From the NCBI RefSeq assembly GCF_004682045.1, contig NZ_QUZT01000005.1, positions 1 through 64,000 of the forward strand: 64,000 nucleotides of DNA, given 5' to 3'. The notes under the pieces are model-generated. The model was not told the DNA's origin. It saw only the letters and a list, made by a program, of their open reading frames with translations, and did no database searches. Shown here piece by piece: positions 1-8,521 of the stretch. This DNA comes from Pseudomonas nabeulensis. GTDB taxonomy: Bacteria; Pseudomonadota; Gammaproteobacteria; Pseudomonadales; Pseudomonadaceae. The stretch's first letter is position 1; each line of letters begins with the position of its first letter. The position numbers were made by a program, and so were the translations under genes.

Positions 1-2
1 TG

Positions 3-143
3 TGTTCGACCACGCTGTTCGCTGTGATGGTCATCGTTCAATGGCTCCGGCAGTGGTTTTGGCCAGCTGCTCAATCTGCACGTCAACCAGGAGGGCACGA
101 GGATGGAACTTCGGCATCTACGATGCTTCATGGCTGTGGCTGA
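3..143 (+). CDS. possible 3' end of an upstream membrane protein (partial)
   Basis: This frame is open from the window edge to a TGA at 141-143. It reads as a hydrophobic, Trp-rich stretch (LFAVMVIVQWLRQWFW) followed by a polar tail, which looks like the end of a membrane protein. It overlaps the start of the LysR gene at 103 by about 40 bases. The family cannot be recognised from so little sequence, and the frame could be fortuitous. Confidence 0.2.
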   Translation, partial: CSTTLFAVMVIVQWLRQWFWPAAQSARQPGGHEDGTSASTMLHGCG

Positions 144-839
144 AGAACTGCACTTCGCCCGTGCCGCCGAGCGGCTGCACATAGAGCAATCGCCGCTGTC
201 GCGCACCATCAAGGAACTGGAAGAAGATCTGGGCGAGCAGTTGTTCGTGCGCACCAGCCGCAGCACGCGACTGACACGGGCGGGCAAGCTGTTTCTGGAG
301 CATGTGCCGCGCATCTTTACGGCCTTTCAGCAAGCGCGCGATAGCGTAAATGCGGCGGCCAATGGCTTTCACGCACAGTTGCGTATAGCGCTGTCCGACG
401 GCATCACACAGTCGCGCCTGCCAACCTTGTTGGCGCTGTGCAGACAGGAAGAACCCGAGGTTGAAATCCGTCTGTTCGAAGTGCCGCTGTCGCAGCAGAT
501 CAAGGGGCTGCACGACGACCTGTACGACGTGGGCTTCGCGCAGTCCGACGAGGTAGGCGAAGGCATTGTGGCGGACGCGGTGTGGAGTGATCCGTTGATG
601 GCGGTGGTGCCTGCGCGTCATCCGCTGCTGCGGCACAAGCGTATCCCTCTGGAAGAAGTGCTGCACCATCCGCTGGTGATGTGCGACCCGACTGTGTGTG
701 AACCCGCCAGATCGAGCGGGTACTGCGTCGCTCGGATACAGAACCGCTGATTGCCGAGCGTGTGGCCTCATGCGACCTGATGATGGCGTTCGTATCGGCA
801 GGGTTTGCACTGGCATTACCGGAGAGCGGCACATCATGG
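103..839 (+). pseudogene. LysR-family regulator, frameshifted and 3'-truncated
   Basis: The start ATG at 103 follows an AGGAGG-like site. The first 60 residues are a typical LysR winged helix (MELRHLRCFMAVAEELHF, then AERLHIEQSPLSRTIKELE), followed by an effector-binding domain. The frame breaks near 708-710: family-like sequence (RQIERVLRRSDTEPLIAERV) continues in another frame, which fits loss of one base. That frame then runs into trbJ-like sequence near 840, so the C-terminus is missing too. LysR genes of this type usually sit upstream of traG-trbB in Trb-type integrative elements. Here everything between it and trbJ has been deleted. The protein is probably not functional. Confidence 0.8.
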
Positions 840-1515
840 CCAGCCCGCATCCGCGTTGACAGTGTTCGATCCGTCCAACTTCGTGCAGAACACGCTGACC
901 GCCGTGCGCACGCTGGAGCAGATCAACAACCAGATCAACCAACTCCAGAACGAAGCACAGATGCTGATGAACCAGGCGCGCAATCTGGCGAACCTGGACT
1001 TCAACATCGTCAATCGCTTGCGTTCGACGCTGGCGACCACCGAACGCCTGATCGCCGAGGCACGCGGCCTGGCCTACGACGTGCAGAGCATGGATGCCAC
1101 TTTCGTCCGGCTGTACCCGGAGCAGTACGCCGCGACCGTCAGCGGCGACCAGATGCTGCGCGACGCGCAGGAACGCTGGAAGAACACGCTGAACGGCCTG
1201 CACACCGCGAGGCGGATGCAGGCCCAGGTGTCGCAGAACCTGACCCAAGACGAAAGCGCGCTGGCCGATCTGGTCAGCCAGAGCCAGTCCGCCACCGGCG
1301 CGCTGCAAGCCATGCAGGCGACCAACCAGCTTCTGGCTTTGCAGGCCAAGCAGTCCATCCAAGCGCAGCAACTCCAGATCACGCAGGAACGCGCCGCCGC
1401 GCTGGAACTGGCACGCCAGGCGGCGGCTGTCGAACGTGGCCGTGAAGTGACGCGCCGCTTCCTGGGTGATGGCACGCCCTACACGCCGCAGCGCGTGGAT
1501 TTCTACGGCAACTGA
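840..1515 (+). pseudogene. trbJ: TrbJ conjugal transfer protein, lacking its start and signal peptide
   Basis: The reading frame encodes the mature part of TrbJ/VirB5-like protein from ASALTVFDPSNFVQN onward. It continues through a long coiled-coil region rich in Gln, Asn and Leu and ends in RRFLGDGTPYTPQRVDFYGN before TGA. TrbJ normally begins with a signal peptide cleaved just before this point. Here that part is replaced by the broken end of the LysR gene, so no proper start or signal is visible. An in-frame ATG at 805 would give a 23-residue unrelated leader. Without a signal peptide the protein would not reach the periplasm. This is one side of a deletion that removed traG and trbBCDE. 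Confidence 0.8.
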
Positions 1516-1527
1516 CGGGAGACGGCC

Positions 1528-1842
1528 ATGCGATGCGTTTCCTTGCTGCTGCCCGTGCTGCTGGTCGCTTGCAACCAGCAGCCGACTGAAGACCTAGCCG
1601 CTGCCCTGGCCGCCAATCCCGTGCGGCTCAAGGCTGTGCGTGCGCAGTGTGCCGCCAACAGGACGGCCGCAGACGAGGACGCCTGCCTGGCCGCGGCCGA
1701 TGCTTTCCGGCGGCGCTTCTTCGCCGGTGAAACCGGGCCGGACGAGTACGCCTCGCTGGCCGAACTGCCACCGGTTCCGGCGAGCTTCGATACACCCGCC
1801 AGTGACCAGGACGCCATGTCCTTCGAGGGGGACGCGCCATGA
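1528..1842 (+). CDS. trbK: TrbK-like small lipoprotein (entry exclusion type)
   Basis: A 104-residue protein with a short N-region, a hydrophobic stretch and a lipobox (LLPVLLVAC, Cys at about residue 15), predicting an acylated periplasmic lipoprotein. The remainder is Ala-rich with paired cysteines, as in TrbK proteins of Trb-type elements. It lies between trbJ and trbL, its standard position, and its stop overlaps the trbL start by 4 bases. TrbK of IncP plasmids mediates entry exclusion; whether this copy does so is inference. The gene appears intact although its neighbours are broken. Confidence 0.75.
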   Translation: MRCVSLLLPVLLVACNQQPTEDLAAALAANPVRLKAVRAQCAANRTAADEDACLAAADAFRRRFFAGETGPDEYASLAELPPVPASFDTPASDQDAMSFEGDAP

Positions 1843-3227
1843 ATGACGTGACAGTGATCGACCGATTTCTCGCTACCTTTTCGCGCTACATCGACTCGGG
1901 CTTTGGGCTGCTGCAGGGCGAAGTGGTATTCCTCACCGCCACGTTGATCGTCATCGACATGACGATTGCCGGGCTGTACTGGGCGATGAGCCACGCCACC
2001 GGCCAGGGCGATGACGTGATCGCCAAGCTGCTGCGCAAGGTGCTCTACGTCGGTGCCTTCGCCTACATCATCAATAACTTCAATTGGCTGGCCAGCATCG
2101 TCTTCCGCTCCTTCGCGGGCCTGGGCCTGACGGCCAGTGGCTCGACGATGAGTATGGGCGAATTTCTGCAACCGGGCCGCCTGGCCAAGACTGGCATCGA
2201 CGCGGCGGCACCGATCCTTGAGCAGATCAGCGAAATGGCGGGCTTCCCCGAAGTGTTCGTGAACATGACGCCCATCGTGGTCATGTTCCTGGCCTGGGCG
2301 GTGGTGATCCTGTGCTTCTTCGTGCTGGCGATCCAGCTTTTCATCACGCTGATCGAGTTCAAGCTGACCACGCTCGCGGGCTTCGTACTGGTGCCGTTCG
2401 CGCTGTGGAACAAGACCAGCTTCCTCGCCGAGAAGGTGCTGGGCAACGTGGTGTCGTCGGGCATCAAGGTGCTGGTGCTGGCCGTTATCGTCGGTATTGG
2501 CTCTGGCCTGTTTGCCGAGTTCCAAGTGCATCCGGCCGAGCCGTCCATTGACCATGCGGTGGTCATCATGCTGGCCTCGCTCACGCTGCTGGCGTTGGGG
2601 ATCTTCGGCCCGGGCATCGCCACCGGGCTGGTCTCCGGCGCACCGCAGTTGGGTGCCGGCGCAATGGCCGGTGCTGCTGTAGGTGCAGCAGGCGCGGCGG
2701 TGGCCGTGGGAGCCGCTGCCACCGGAGTGGGCGGTGCGGTGATGGCTGGAGCGCGTATGGCACCGGCTGCCGCCAAGCTCGCAGGGGCTGGCGCGCGCGC
2801 TGCGACCTCGGCGGCTGGCAGCGCGAAGTCGGCTTTCCAGCCCGGTTCTGCCGCTGCGGGCGGCGGAGCCAAAGGCGCGATGGCAGGGCTGGGCAGTGTT
2901 GCCAAGGGCGGCGCACAGGCGGCAGGACAGCGCGCTGGCGCTGGCATCCAGGCAGCGGCGGCCAAGGCGGCCGCGCCATTCAAAGCAGGCTGGCAAGGCT
3001 CTGGCGCAGATGACGGCTCAGGCGGAGGCACTGCCGGGCCAGCCGCCACAGACGGTGCCACTGGCAACACGGCCAACGCGCAGAAGCAGGAACAACCCGG
3101 CTGGGCCAAGCGCCTGCAACGTCGCCAACAACTCACCCAGGCCACCACCACTGCCGCGCACACGCTGCGCGGTGGCGACGGCGGCGGTTCGGGCCAAGGC
3201 CCGAGCCTGCGGGATTCCGATAGCTGA
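1839..3227 (+). CDS. trbL: TrbL inner-membrane conjugation channel protein
   Basis: A 462-residue polytopic membrane protein of the TrbL/VirB6 family. It has five or six hydrophobic segments in residues 20-270, then a long low-complexity Ala/Gly tail (about 270-400) and a charged C-terminus. The ATG overlaps the trbK stop (ATGA). VirB6-like proteins form part of the inner-membrane channel of type IV secretion systems. The frame is intact over the usual length. With the ATPases (TrbB, TrbE), pilin and core genes missing from the neighbourhood, it cannot form a working channel unless the rest is supplied elsewhere. Confidence 0.85.
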   Translation: MNDVTVIDRFLATFSRYIDSGFGLLQGEVVFLTATLIVIDMTIAGLYWAMSHATGQGDDVIAKLLRKVLYVGAFAYIINNFNWLASIVFRSFAGLGLTASGSTMSMGEFLQPGRLAKTGIDAAAPILEQISEMAGFPEVFVNMTPIVVMFLAWAVVILCFFVLAIQLFITLIEFKLTTLAGFVLVPFALWNKTSFLAEKVLGNVVSSGIKVLVLAVIVGIGSGLFAEFQVHPAEPSIDHAVVIMLASLTLLALGIFGPGIATGLVSGAPQLGAGAMAGAAVGAAGAAVAVGAAATGVGGAVMAGARMAPAAAKLAGAGARAATSAAGSAKSAFQPGSAAAGGGAKGAMAGLGSVAKGGAQAAGQRAGAGIQAAAAKAAAPFKAGWQGSGADDGSGGGTAGPAATDGATGNTANAQKQEQPGWAKRLQRRQQLTQATTTAAHTLRGGDGGGSGQGPSLRDSDS

Positions 3228-3244
3228 CTTTCAAGGAGAACTCC

Positions 3245-4126
3245 ATGCGATTCAAACGACCGCAGGTGCGCTATGGCGATACGCCGCAGCCTGCCACTCC
3301 CTATCAATCCGCAGCCCAGGTTTGGGACGAGCGCATCGGCTCGGCCCGTGTGCAGGCCAAGAACTGGCGGCTGATGGCTTTCGGCTGCCTCGTGCTCGCG
3401 CTGTTGATGGCCGCTGGCCCGGCCTCGGCGGCGGCCCAGCCTGCAGACCCGACTGCCGCGCAGAACCGGCAAGACCAGAAAGAGGCGTTCCTGACAGGCG
3501 GCTCTGCGGAAACCCGTAACTCCGGCAACCTGCAAATGCCCACCTCGCCGTATCAGGTGATGGCCGGAACGGTCATTGCCGGGGCACTGGTCACGGGGAT
3601 CAAGTCCGACCTGCCGGGCGACGTGATCGCCACGGTGACGGAGCCGATCTACGACACGGCTACTGGAAAGTTCCTGCTGATCCCGCAGGGTTCGCGCATC
3701 CTGGGCAAGTACAACAGCCAGGTCAGCTACGGGCAGAGCCGCGTGCAGGTGGTGTGGAACCGCATCATCCTGCCCGATACGTCATCGCTGACGCTCGACA
3801 ACTTGGTCGGCACCGACCCAGCAGGGTATGCGGGTCTGGAAGACGACGTGGACTGGCATTGGGATCGGATCTTTGCCGGTGCCGTGCTGACCACGCTGCT
3901 GGGCGTCGGTGCCGAACTGGCCGCACCCGATCGCGTCATCATCGCCGGGCGCGACAGCTTGCAGGACACCGTGAATCAGGTCGGCTAGGAAGTGACCCGG
4001 CGCAACCTCAACATCCAACCCACGCTGACCAGCCGCCCAGGCTTGCCGGTGCGCATCATCGTCAACCGCGATCTGGTGCTGCGGCCCTATCAGCCGCTGT
4101 TCTTCAATAAGGGGACTTCGAGATGA
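3245..4126 (+). pseudogene. trbF'-'trbI in-frame deletion fusion with internal amber stop
   Basis: The first 55 or so residues match the TrbF N-terminus (MRFKRPQVRYGDTPQPATPY and the first membrane helix). From about residue 56 (AAQPADPTAAQNRQDQKEAF) the sequence is TrbI/VirB10 beta-barrel core (VIAGALVTGIKSDLPGDV, IPQGSRILGKYNSQ). The rest of trbF, all of trbG and the start of trbI are missing. A TAG at 3986-3988 interrupts the sequence VNQVG-stop-EVTRRNLNIQPTL, where a Gln codon is expected. The frame then stays open to TGA at 4124-4126, overlapping the next ATG. Two lesions therefore inactivate the outer-membrane bridge of the transfer apparatus. Confidence 0.88.
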
Positions 4127-4368
4127 GCACGAACAGGAAACTGCGGCTGGGGCCGTTGCCTAAGACCGAAAGCGTCAAGCTGACCTTCGCTTGCCCGGCC
4201 AGCTTGAAAGCCGATCTCGACCGCTACGCCGCGCTGCACGCGCAGGCGTATGGCGAGGCGGTCGATGCCGTGACGCTGATCCCGCACATGTTGGAGGCAT
4301 TCCTGGCGGGGGATCGGGGATTCAAGAAAGGAAACTCCAGCAAGGCCTTACCGCCGAAGCCGAACTGA
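4123..4368 (+). CDS. DUF2274 protein following TrbI
   Basis: An 81-residue basic protein starting MSTNRKLRLGPLPKTESVKL. It matches the small DUF2274 proteins that regularly follow trbI in Trb-type integrative elements. It starts inside the trbI stop (ATGA), preceded by a GGGGACTTCGAG ribosome-binding region. The middle (LKADLDRYAALHAQAYGE) is compatible with a short ribbon-helix-helix-like or helical fold. The function is unknown. The frame is intact. Confidence 0.75.
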   Translation: MSTNRKLRLGPLPKTESVKLTFACPASLKADLDRYAALHAQAYGEAVDAVTLIPHMLEAFLAGDRGFKKGNSSKALPPKPN

Positions 4369-4400
4369 AAATGCGCCGGAACCAGACTGACCATCGCTCG

Positions 4401-4425
4401 AACGCGCAGCCCAACGCTGCGCGTT
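4401..4425 (+). terminator. hairpin after the trb remnant (possible terminator)
   Basis: A perfect 9-bp stem, AACGCGCAG and CTGCGCGTT, with a 7-base loop lies 32 bases after the DUF2274 stop. The downstream bases (CTTCGTTCTGTC) are only moderately T-rich, so termination is plausible but not certain. The sequence belongs to a longer segment that recurs in diverged form at about 11.7 kb. Confidence 0.5.
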
Positions 4426-4580
4426 CTTCGTTCTGTCTAGGCTGCGAGGGAATCGGCTAAGATGATTAAACAAGCCTGCCAGCTCTTGGCAATCTCCATC
4501 GCCGCGACGCGACCCGGCTTGCTTTATCAAAGCTCTCATGTGGCTTCCAGCCTACAATGCCTCATCCTCTGCAAACGGCA
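4401..4580 (+). repeat. diverged direct repeat, copy A (left of PQQ module)
   Basis: Read by eye, 4403-4580 aligns with 11726-11905. Shared blocks include CGCGCAG, CGCG-TCTTCG-TCTG, GGAATCG-CT, an ATG, CTGC-AGCTC, ATCGCC and CTCTCATGTGGC, in the same order with small gaps. Each copy contains a short open frame from its ATG (4462 here). The two frames give related peptides (MIKQACQLLAISIAA and MKTQQICKLRALIAS). This suggests two copies of an old segment, or a decayed gene start, on either side of the PQQ-dehydrogenase cassette. Confidence 0.5.
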
Positions 4581-5068
4581 TTAGTCAGAATTAACCTGTT
4601 GCCCCCTCTCTGGCGCAAAGCCTTGCGTGAATTGCACGAGAATCTTGACGTCTGACATCTCCATTCCCGACGCCCTCGCGCAGCCGATGCTCTCTCGCTC
4701 CAACGCGCGAATGGGCTGCTGTTCGGGCGTGAGTGGCGTGTCGATGGTTGGCATGCCGTGATTGCTCAGCGTCGTACCGCGCTGTCAACCAGAGGCTGGT
4801 CTCGACAAACTTGGAATGTGCTGAGGCTTTACTATCAGGTCACCTGCGCCACCTGGAGCTTGGCGGCGCCTCAAGGCTTCCATGCCCTCACGATCTCTCT
4901 TGCTGGACTCTCGAATTAGACCAGACCAGAAAACGCAGGTGAGTCCATGTAACCGAGGTGGAGTTAATGGTACTCAGGCTGCTGCGTTGTGCATCATCAA
5001 AGCGCGGCCCCCGAGCCACGCTCTTACATGATGATTCTCGGGTCAGTGTACGATGGCAGTGTCCCTAC

Positions 5069-7417
5069 TCAATCTTCCGGTAATGCGAAGGCCACGATTG
5101 CATCGCTAAGCGGATAGGACTGCAGGTTGGTGTGTCCTCCTGCGGCGACTACCACGAACTGGCGACCGCTCTTGGGGCTGATGTACGTGATCGGATTAGC
5201 ATGCGCACCGGTTGGCAGGCGCGCACGCCAAACTTCCTTTCCAGTGGCGGTCTCGAAGGCGCGGAAGGCATGTTCACGTGCGAAGCCCGTGAAGGTCAGA
5301 CCGCTACGCGTGACCACACTGCCACCGAATCCGGGCATCCCCATCGGAATTGGCACCCCTAGCGACAGACCGAATGGGCCGCTGTCCTGCAGGGTACCGA
5401 TGGGCCGCGACCACAACAACTTGCCCGAATGCACGTCCACGGCACTGAGCTTGCCGTACGGCGGCGCGTTACAGGGCGTATTGAGGGGCGACATCAATCC
5501 GCTGAGCTTGGCACCATAGGGCGTACCGGTTTGCGGAAGCGGCAGGTCAAAACCGTGGAAATCGCCACTGCCAGCCGCAGCCAATGCGCGGTCGGTATCC
5601 TCACGCGGGATCAGTTGGATCACTGTGCCGTAATACATGGAATTAACGATGACGATCCCTCGTTCTGGGTCCACGGCGACGCCGCCGTAGTTCATGCCGC
5701 CGCCGATGCTGGGGTAAATCAGAGACTCGTCCAGCCCGGGGGGGGTGGCATGCCCGTCGTAGCGCAGCTGACGGAAGCGGATCCGGCACCAGAGCTGGTC
5801 TAACGGAGTAGCGCCCCACATGTCACGCTCAGTTAGCGGATCGCCGGCGAACGAAGGCATGCCGACCGAGTATGGTTGCACGGGCGCCATCCGCTCTTCC
5901 GGCACGGCACCGCGCGTCGGCGCCGGCTTCTCGACGACGTCCGCCACTGGCTGGCCATTGCGACGATCCAAGAGGAACAACTCGCCACGCTTGGTCGCCT
6001 GCAGGAGAGCTTGCACCCGGCCCTTGGCGGTGTCGACATCCACCAGGGTAGGCTGTGAGGCGATGTCGTAGTCCCACAGGTCGTGGTACGCGGTGCGGAA
6101 CGACCAGCGCACCTCGCCGGTAAGCGCATCCAACGCCACCACCGCACTCCCATACTGCTCATCGGCCGGCGTGCGCTGTCCGCCAAAGTGATCCGGCGAT
6201 GGGTTGCCAGTGGGGATGTAGACCAGGCCTAGCGCCTCGTCCGCACTTGGCGCGGCCCAGCTGTTGGGTGTGCCACGAGTATAGTAGTGGCCGACTGGCG
6301 CGCCATGGCGGTTGTCGGGATTGCCCGCGTCCCATGCCCAATTCAGCTTTCCGCTGACCACATCGAAAGCTCGGATCACACCCGACGGTACGTCCACGTT
6401 CTGGTTGTCGGCCACCCAGCCACCTAGCACGATGTTGCCGCGCACCAGAGCCGGCGGTGAACTGGCGTAGTAGAAGCCGGGCAGCACCTCTCCCATGCCT
6501 TCCTTCAGGTCGACGACACCATTCTGCCCAAATCCTGGGCACAGCTGTCCGGTGTCGGCGTTGAGCGCGATCAGTCGCGCGTCAAAGGTAACGGTGAGGA
6601 TGCGTTTCGGACACTGCGCTGGCGGCGCCTCGACGTGGGCATGGACAACGCCGCGGCAGGTTGTCACGCTGGAGGCGCCCGTGGCGTCGACTTGCGGATC
6701 GAAGCGCCATAGCTCTTCACCGGTTTCCGGATCGAGTGCGATGACGATGTTGGTTTGGGTGCACAGGAACAGCCGATCGCCAACCATCAGCGGCGTGGTT
6801 TCCAGCGGGCTTTTGGTCCCAGGCTGCACCACACCGGTGCGGTAGGTCCATGCTGGCTTCAACCACGAAACATTTTCCGGGGTGATCTGGGTCAGCGGTG
6901 AGAAGCGGGTGCCGGCCTGGTCCCGTCCGTAAGCCGGCCATTCGCCCAACGCGCCGGATGGAGTGAACTCTATGATGGACGAAGCCGTTGCGGGCAAGGC
7001 ATCGGGCGCAGGCTTAAGCGCGGCGCACAGCAGAACCAGCAAGCACAGCGCGGCCGCAAGGGCCGGGGGGCGGCTCGCGCTGCGGCGCAGCGCTGTAGGC
7101 AGCAAGAACAAAAGACCGATCATCGCCGGCAAGATCAGTCGCGGTGCCAGTGGCCAGGCATTGAGGCCGACTTCGACCAACGCCCACAGCAGCGTAGCCA
7201 ACAAGCCAGCGGCGTACAGCAGAGCCGCAGCGACATACCGTCTCTTCCACAACAGCGCTGCAGCCACCAGCAGGCCCACCCCGGACAGCAGGTAGTACCA
7301 AGAGCCACCCAGGCCGACCAAGCGGGCGCCTCCGGCCACAAAGACCAGCCCGAGGACTGCAAGCAACACACTCAAAGCAGTTGTAGCCCAGCCACGAGTT
7401 GTTATGAGATTTTGCAT
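5069..7417 (-). CDS. membrane-bound PQQ-dependent dehydrogenase, glucose/quinate type (copy 1)
   Basis: A 782-residue quinoprotein. Residues 1-135 hold four to five membrane helices, as in the ubiquinone-linked glucose/quinate dehydrogenases. The rest is an eight-bladed PQQ propeller with Trp-docking repeats (WRFDPQVDATGASSVTTCRG, WDYDIASQPTLVDVD, GKEVWRARLPTGAHANPITY). Such enzymes oxidise sugars or polyols in the periplasm and pass electrons to quinone. It is last in a minus-strand run with the MDR reductase and a second dehydrogenase, 40 bases after the reductase. The substrate cannot be told from sequence, and no pqq biosynthesis genes lie in the window. Length is normal for the family. 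Confidence 0.88.
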   Translation of the reverse strand: MQNLITTRGWATTALSVLLAVLGLVFVAGGARLVGLGGSWYYLLSGVGLLVAAALLWKRRYVAAALLYAAGLLATLLWALVEVGLNAWPLAPRLILPAMIGLLFLLPTALRRSASRPPALAAALCLLVLLCAALKPAPDALPATASSIIEFTPSGALGEWPAYGRDQAGTRFSPLTQITPENVSWLKPAWTYRTGVVQPGTKSPLETTPLMVGDRLFLCTQTNIVIALDPETGEELWRFDPQVDATGASSVTTCRGVVHAHVEAPPAQCPKRILTVTFDARLIALNADTGQLCPGFGQNGVVDLKEGMGEVLPGFYYASSPPALVRGNIVLGGWVADNQNVDVPSGVIRAFDVVSGKLNWAWDAGNPDNRHGAPVGHYYTRGTPNSWAAPSADEALGLVYIPTGNPSPDHFGGQRTPADEQYGSAVVALDALTGEVRWSFRTAYHDLWDYDIASQPTLVDVDTAKGRVQALLQATKRGELFLLDRRNGQPVADVVEKPAPTRGAVPEERMAPVQPYSVGMPSFAGDPLTERDMWGATPLDQLWCRIRFRQLRYDGHATPPGLDESLIYPSIGGGMNYGGVAVDPERGIVIVNSMYYGTVIQLIPREDTDRALAAAGSGDFHGFDLPLPQTGTPYGAKLSGLMSPLNTPCNAPPYGKLSAVDVHSGKLLWSRPIGTLQDSGPFGLSLGVPIPMGMPGFGGSVVTRSGLTFTGFAREHAFRAFETATGKEVWRARLPTGAHANPITYISPKSGRQFVVVAAGGHTNLQSYPLSDAIVAFALPED

Positions 7418-7457
7418 GATAGTTTAATCACCCTGGCTCATCGTCGAATGACCTCGC

Positions 7458-8501
7458 CTAGGCCGACGTCCAGTCCTTTGCCAACTCGATCACGATCTTG
7501 CCGAACGGTCCTTGGTTCAGATGGTCCAGCGCCTGCGGCAGTTCGTCGAAGGCGAAGCACCGGTCGATCACCGGCTTGAGCCCAAGACGGTCGACGGCGG
7601 TCACGAGGTCTTCCAGCGCGCGGCGGTGGCCGACGCTGACCCCGCTGATCGTCGCCATCTTCAGCGACAGCGCTGCCGCTGGTGAGGACACGGTGAAGCC
7701 CTCGAGCACGCCGATCAGATAGATCGCGCCTCGGAGGGCCAACGCCTCGACCGAGCGCCCGAGGTGATCGCCGCCGACGGTTTCCAGGATATGGTCTACG
7801 CCTGCGTCAGCGGTCAGCCGGTGCACCTCTTGCACCCAGTCTTGGGTCTTGCGGTTAACGCCGTGCGCAGCGCCCAATGCCATGGCCCTGGCCAGCTTGT
7901 CGTCGCTGCCGGAGACCACAAACACCTCGGCACCAGCGGCCTTGGCCAGTTGCAGGCCGAACAGCGCCACCCCACCTGTGCCATGGACCAGCACTCGCTG
8001 CCCCGGTTTGACCCGGCCTAGCTCGAACAGGGCGAACCAAGCGGTCAGTCCGGCGCAGCTCAGCGTGCTAGCCTGCGCATCGTCAAGCGTTGCCGATGCC
8101 TGGACGAACCACTCTTGATCGAAGCACACATACTCGGACAGCACCCCGGGGTAGACGCCGCCGAGCGAGTTGTACGGCGGCTGTGCCGCGCTTCCGGACG
8201 GCCAGCCTTCACGCCAGTGCGGACTGAAATGGGTGATGACCCGGTCTCCCACTGCAAAGCGCTCTGCGCCCGTTCCAGAAGCGACCACCGTGCCTACCAA
8301 GTCCGAGGCCGGCACAAAAGGGAAGGACAGGTCAATTCCCATGCCGGTCTCGATCATCATCTTGTCGCGGTAGTTCAGCGATACGGCCCGGGTGCGCACC
8401 AGTACCTGCCCTGGGCCCGGCACGGGCCGCTCCACGCTATGCAGCCCCAGCCGATCGCGGCCGATGGCATCCATAGACCATTGCATCATGGCGCTAGACA
8501 T
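7458..8501 (-). CDS. medium-chain NAD(P)-dependent alcohol dehydrogenase/quinone reductase-like
   Basis: The start ATG at 8501 is chosen because CAGGAG lies 8 bases upstream; a longer frame to 8693 would overlap the preceding dehydrogenase. The 347-residue product is an MDR-family protein. It has a GroES-like N-terminal domain (PGQVLVRTRAVSLNYRDKM) and a Rossmann domain with the nucleotide loop VLVHGTGGVALFGLQLAKAAG. The usual catalytic and four-Cys structural zinc sites are not evident, as in the quinone oxidoreductase branch. It sits between two PQQ dehydrogenases and probably acts on a product of the same pathway; the substrate is unknown. Confidence 0.8.
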   Translation of the reverse strand: MSSAMMQWSMDAIGRDRLGLHSVERPVPGPGQVLVRTRAVSLNYRDKMMIETGMGIDLSFPFVPASDLVGTVVASGTGAERFAVGDRVITHFSPHWREGWPSGSAAQPPYNSLGGVYPGVLSEYVCFDQEWFVQASATLDDAQASTLSCAGLTAWFALFELGRVKPGQRVLVHGTGGVALFGLQLAKAAGAEVFVVSGSDDKLARAMALGAAHGVNRKTQDWVQEVHRLTADAGVDHILETVGGDHLGRSVEALALRGAIYLIGVLEGFTVSSPAAALSLKMATISGVSVGHRRALEDLVTAVDRLGLKPVIDRCFAFDELPQALDHLNQGPFGKIVIELAKDWTSA

Positions 8502-8521
8502 GGCAGAGCTCCTGTGAGAGA

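Larger units (their letters stand above)
4370..5068. other. intergenic stretch with possible coding relic
   Basis: No intact gene is recognised in these 700 bases. It holds the hairpin at 4401-4425 and repeat copy A. After an in-frame TGA at 4653, a plus-strand frame stays open from 4656 to TAG at 4917-4919. It reads like real protein (NGLLFGREWRVDGWHAVIAQ, then WSRQTWNVLRLYYQ), and the codons before the TGA (LWRKALRELHENLDV) fit the same frame. It has no good start and its family is unknown. It may be a decayed gene. Confidence 0.35.

Noticed and set aside
1503-2996. A 497-codon minus-strand frame
   Set aside because: It is antisense to trbK and trbL, has low-complexity His/Arg/Gln-rich content and no domain.
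2640-3000. Long antisense frames across trbL
   Set aside because: They arise from the Ala/Gly-rich G+C-rich coding sequence and show no family features or start signals.
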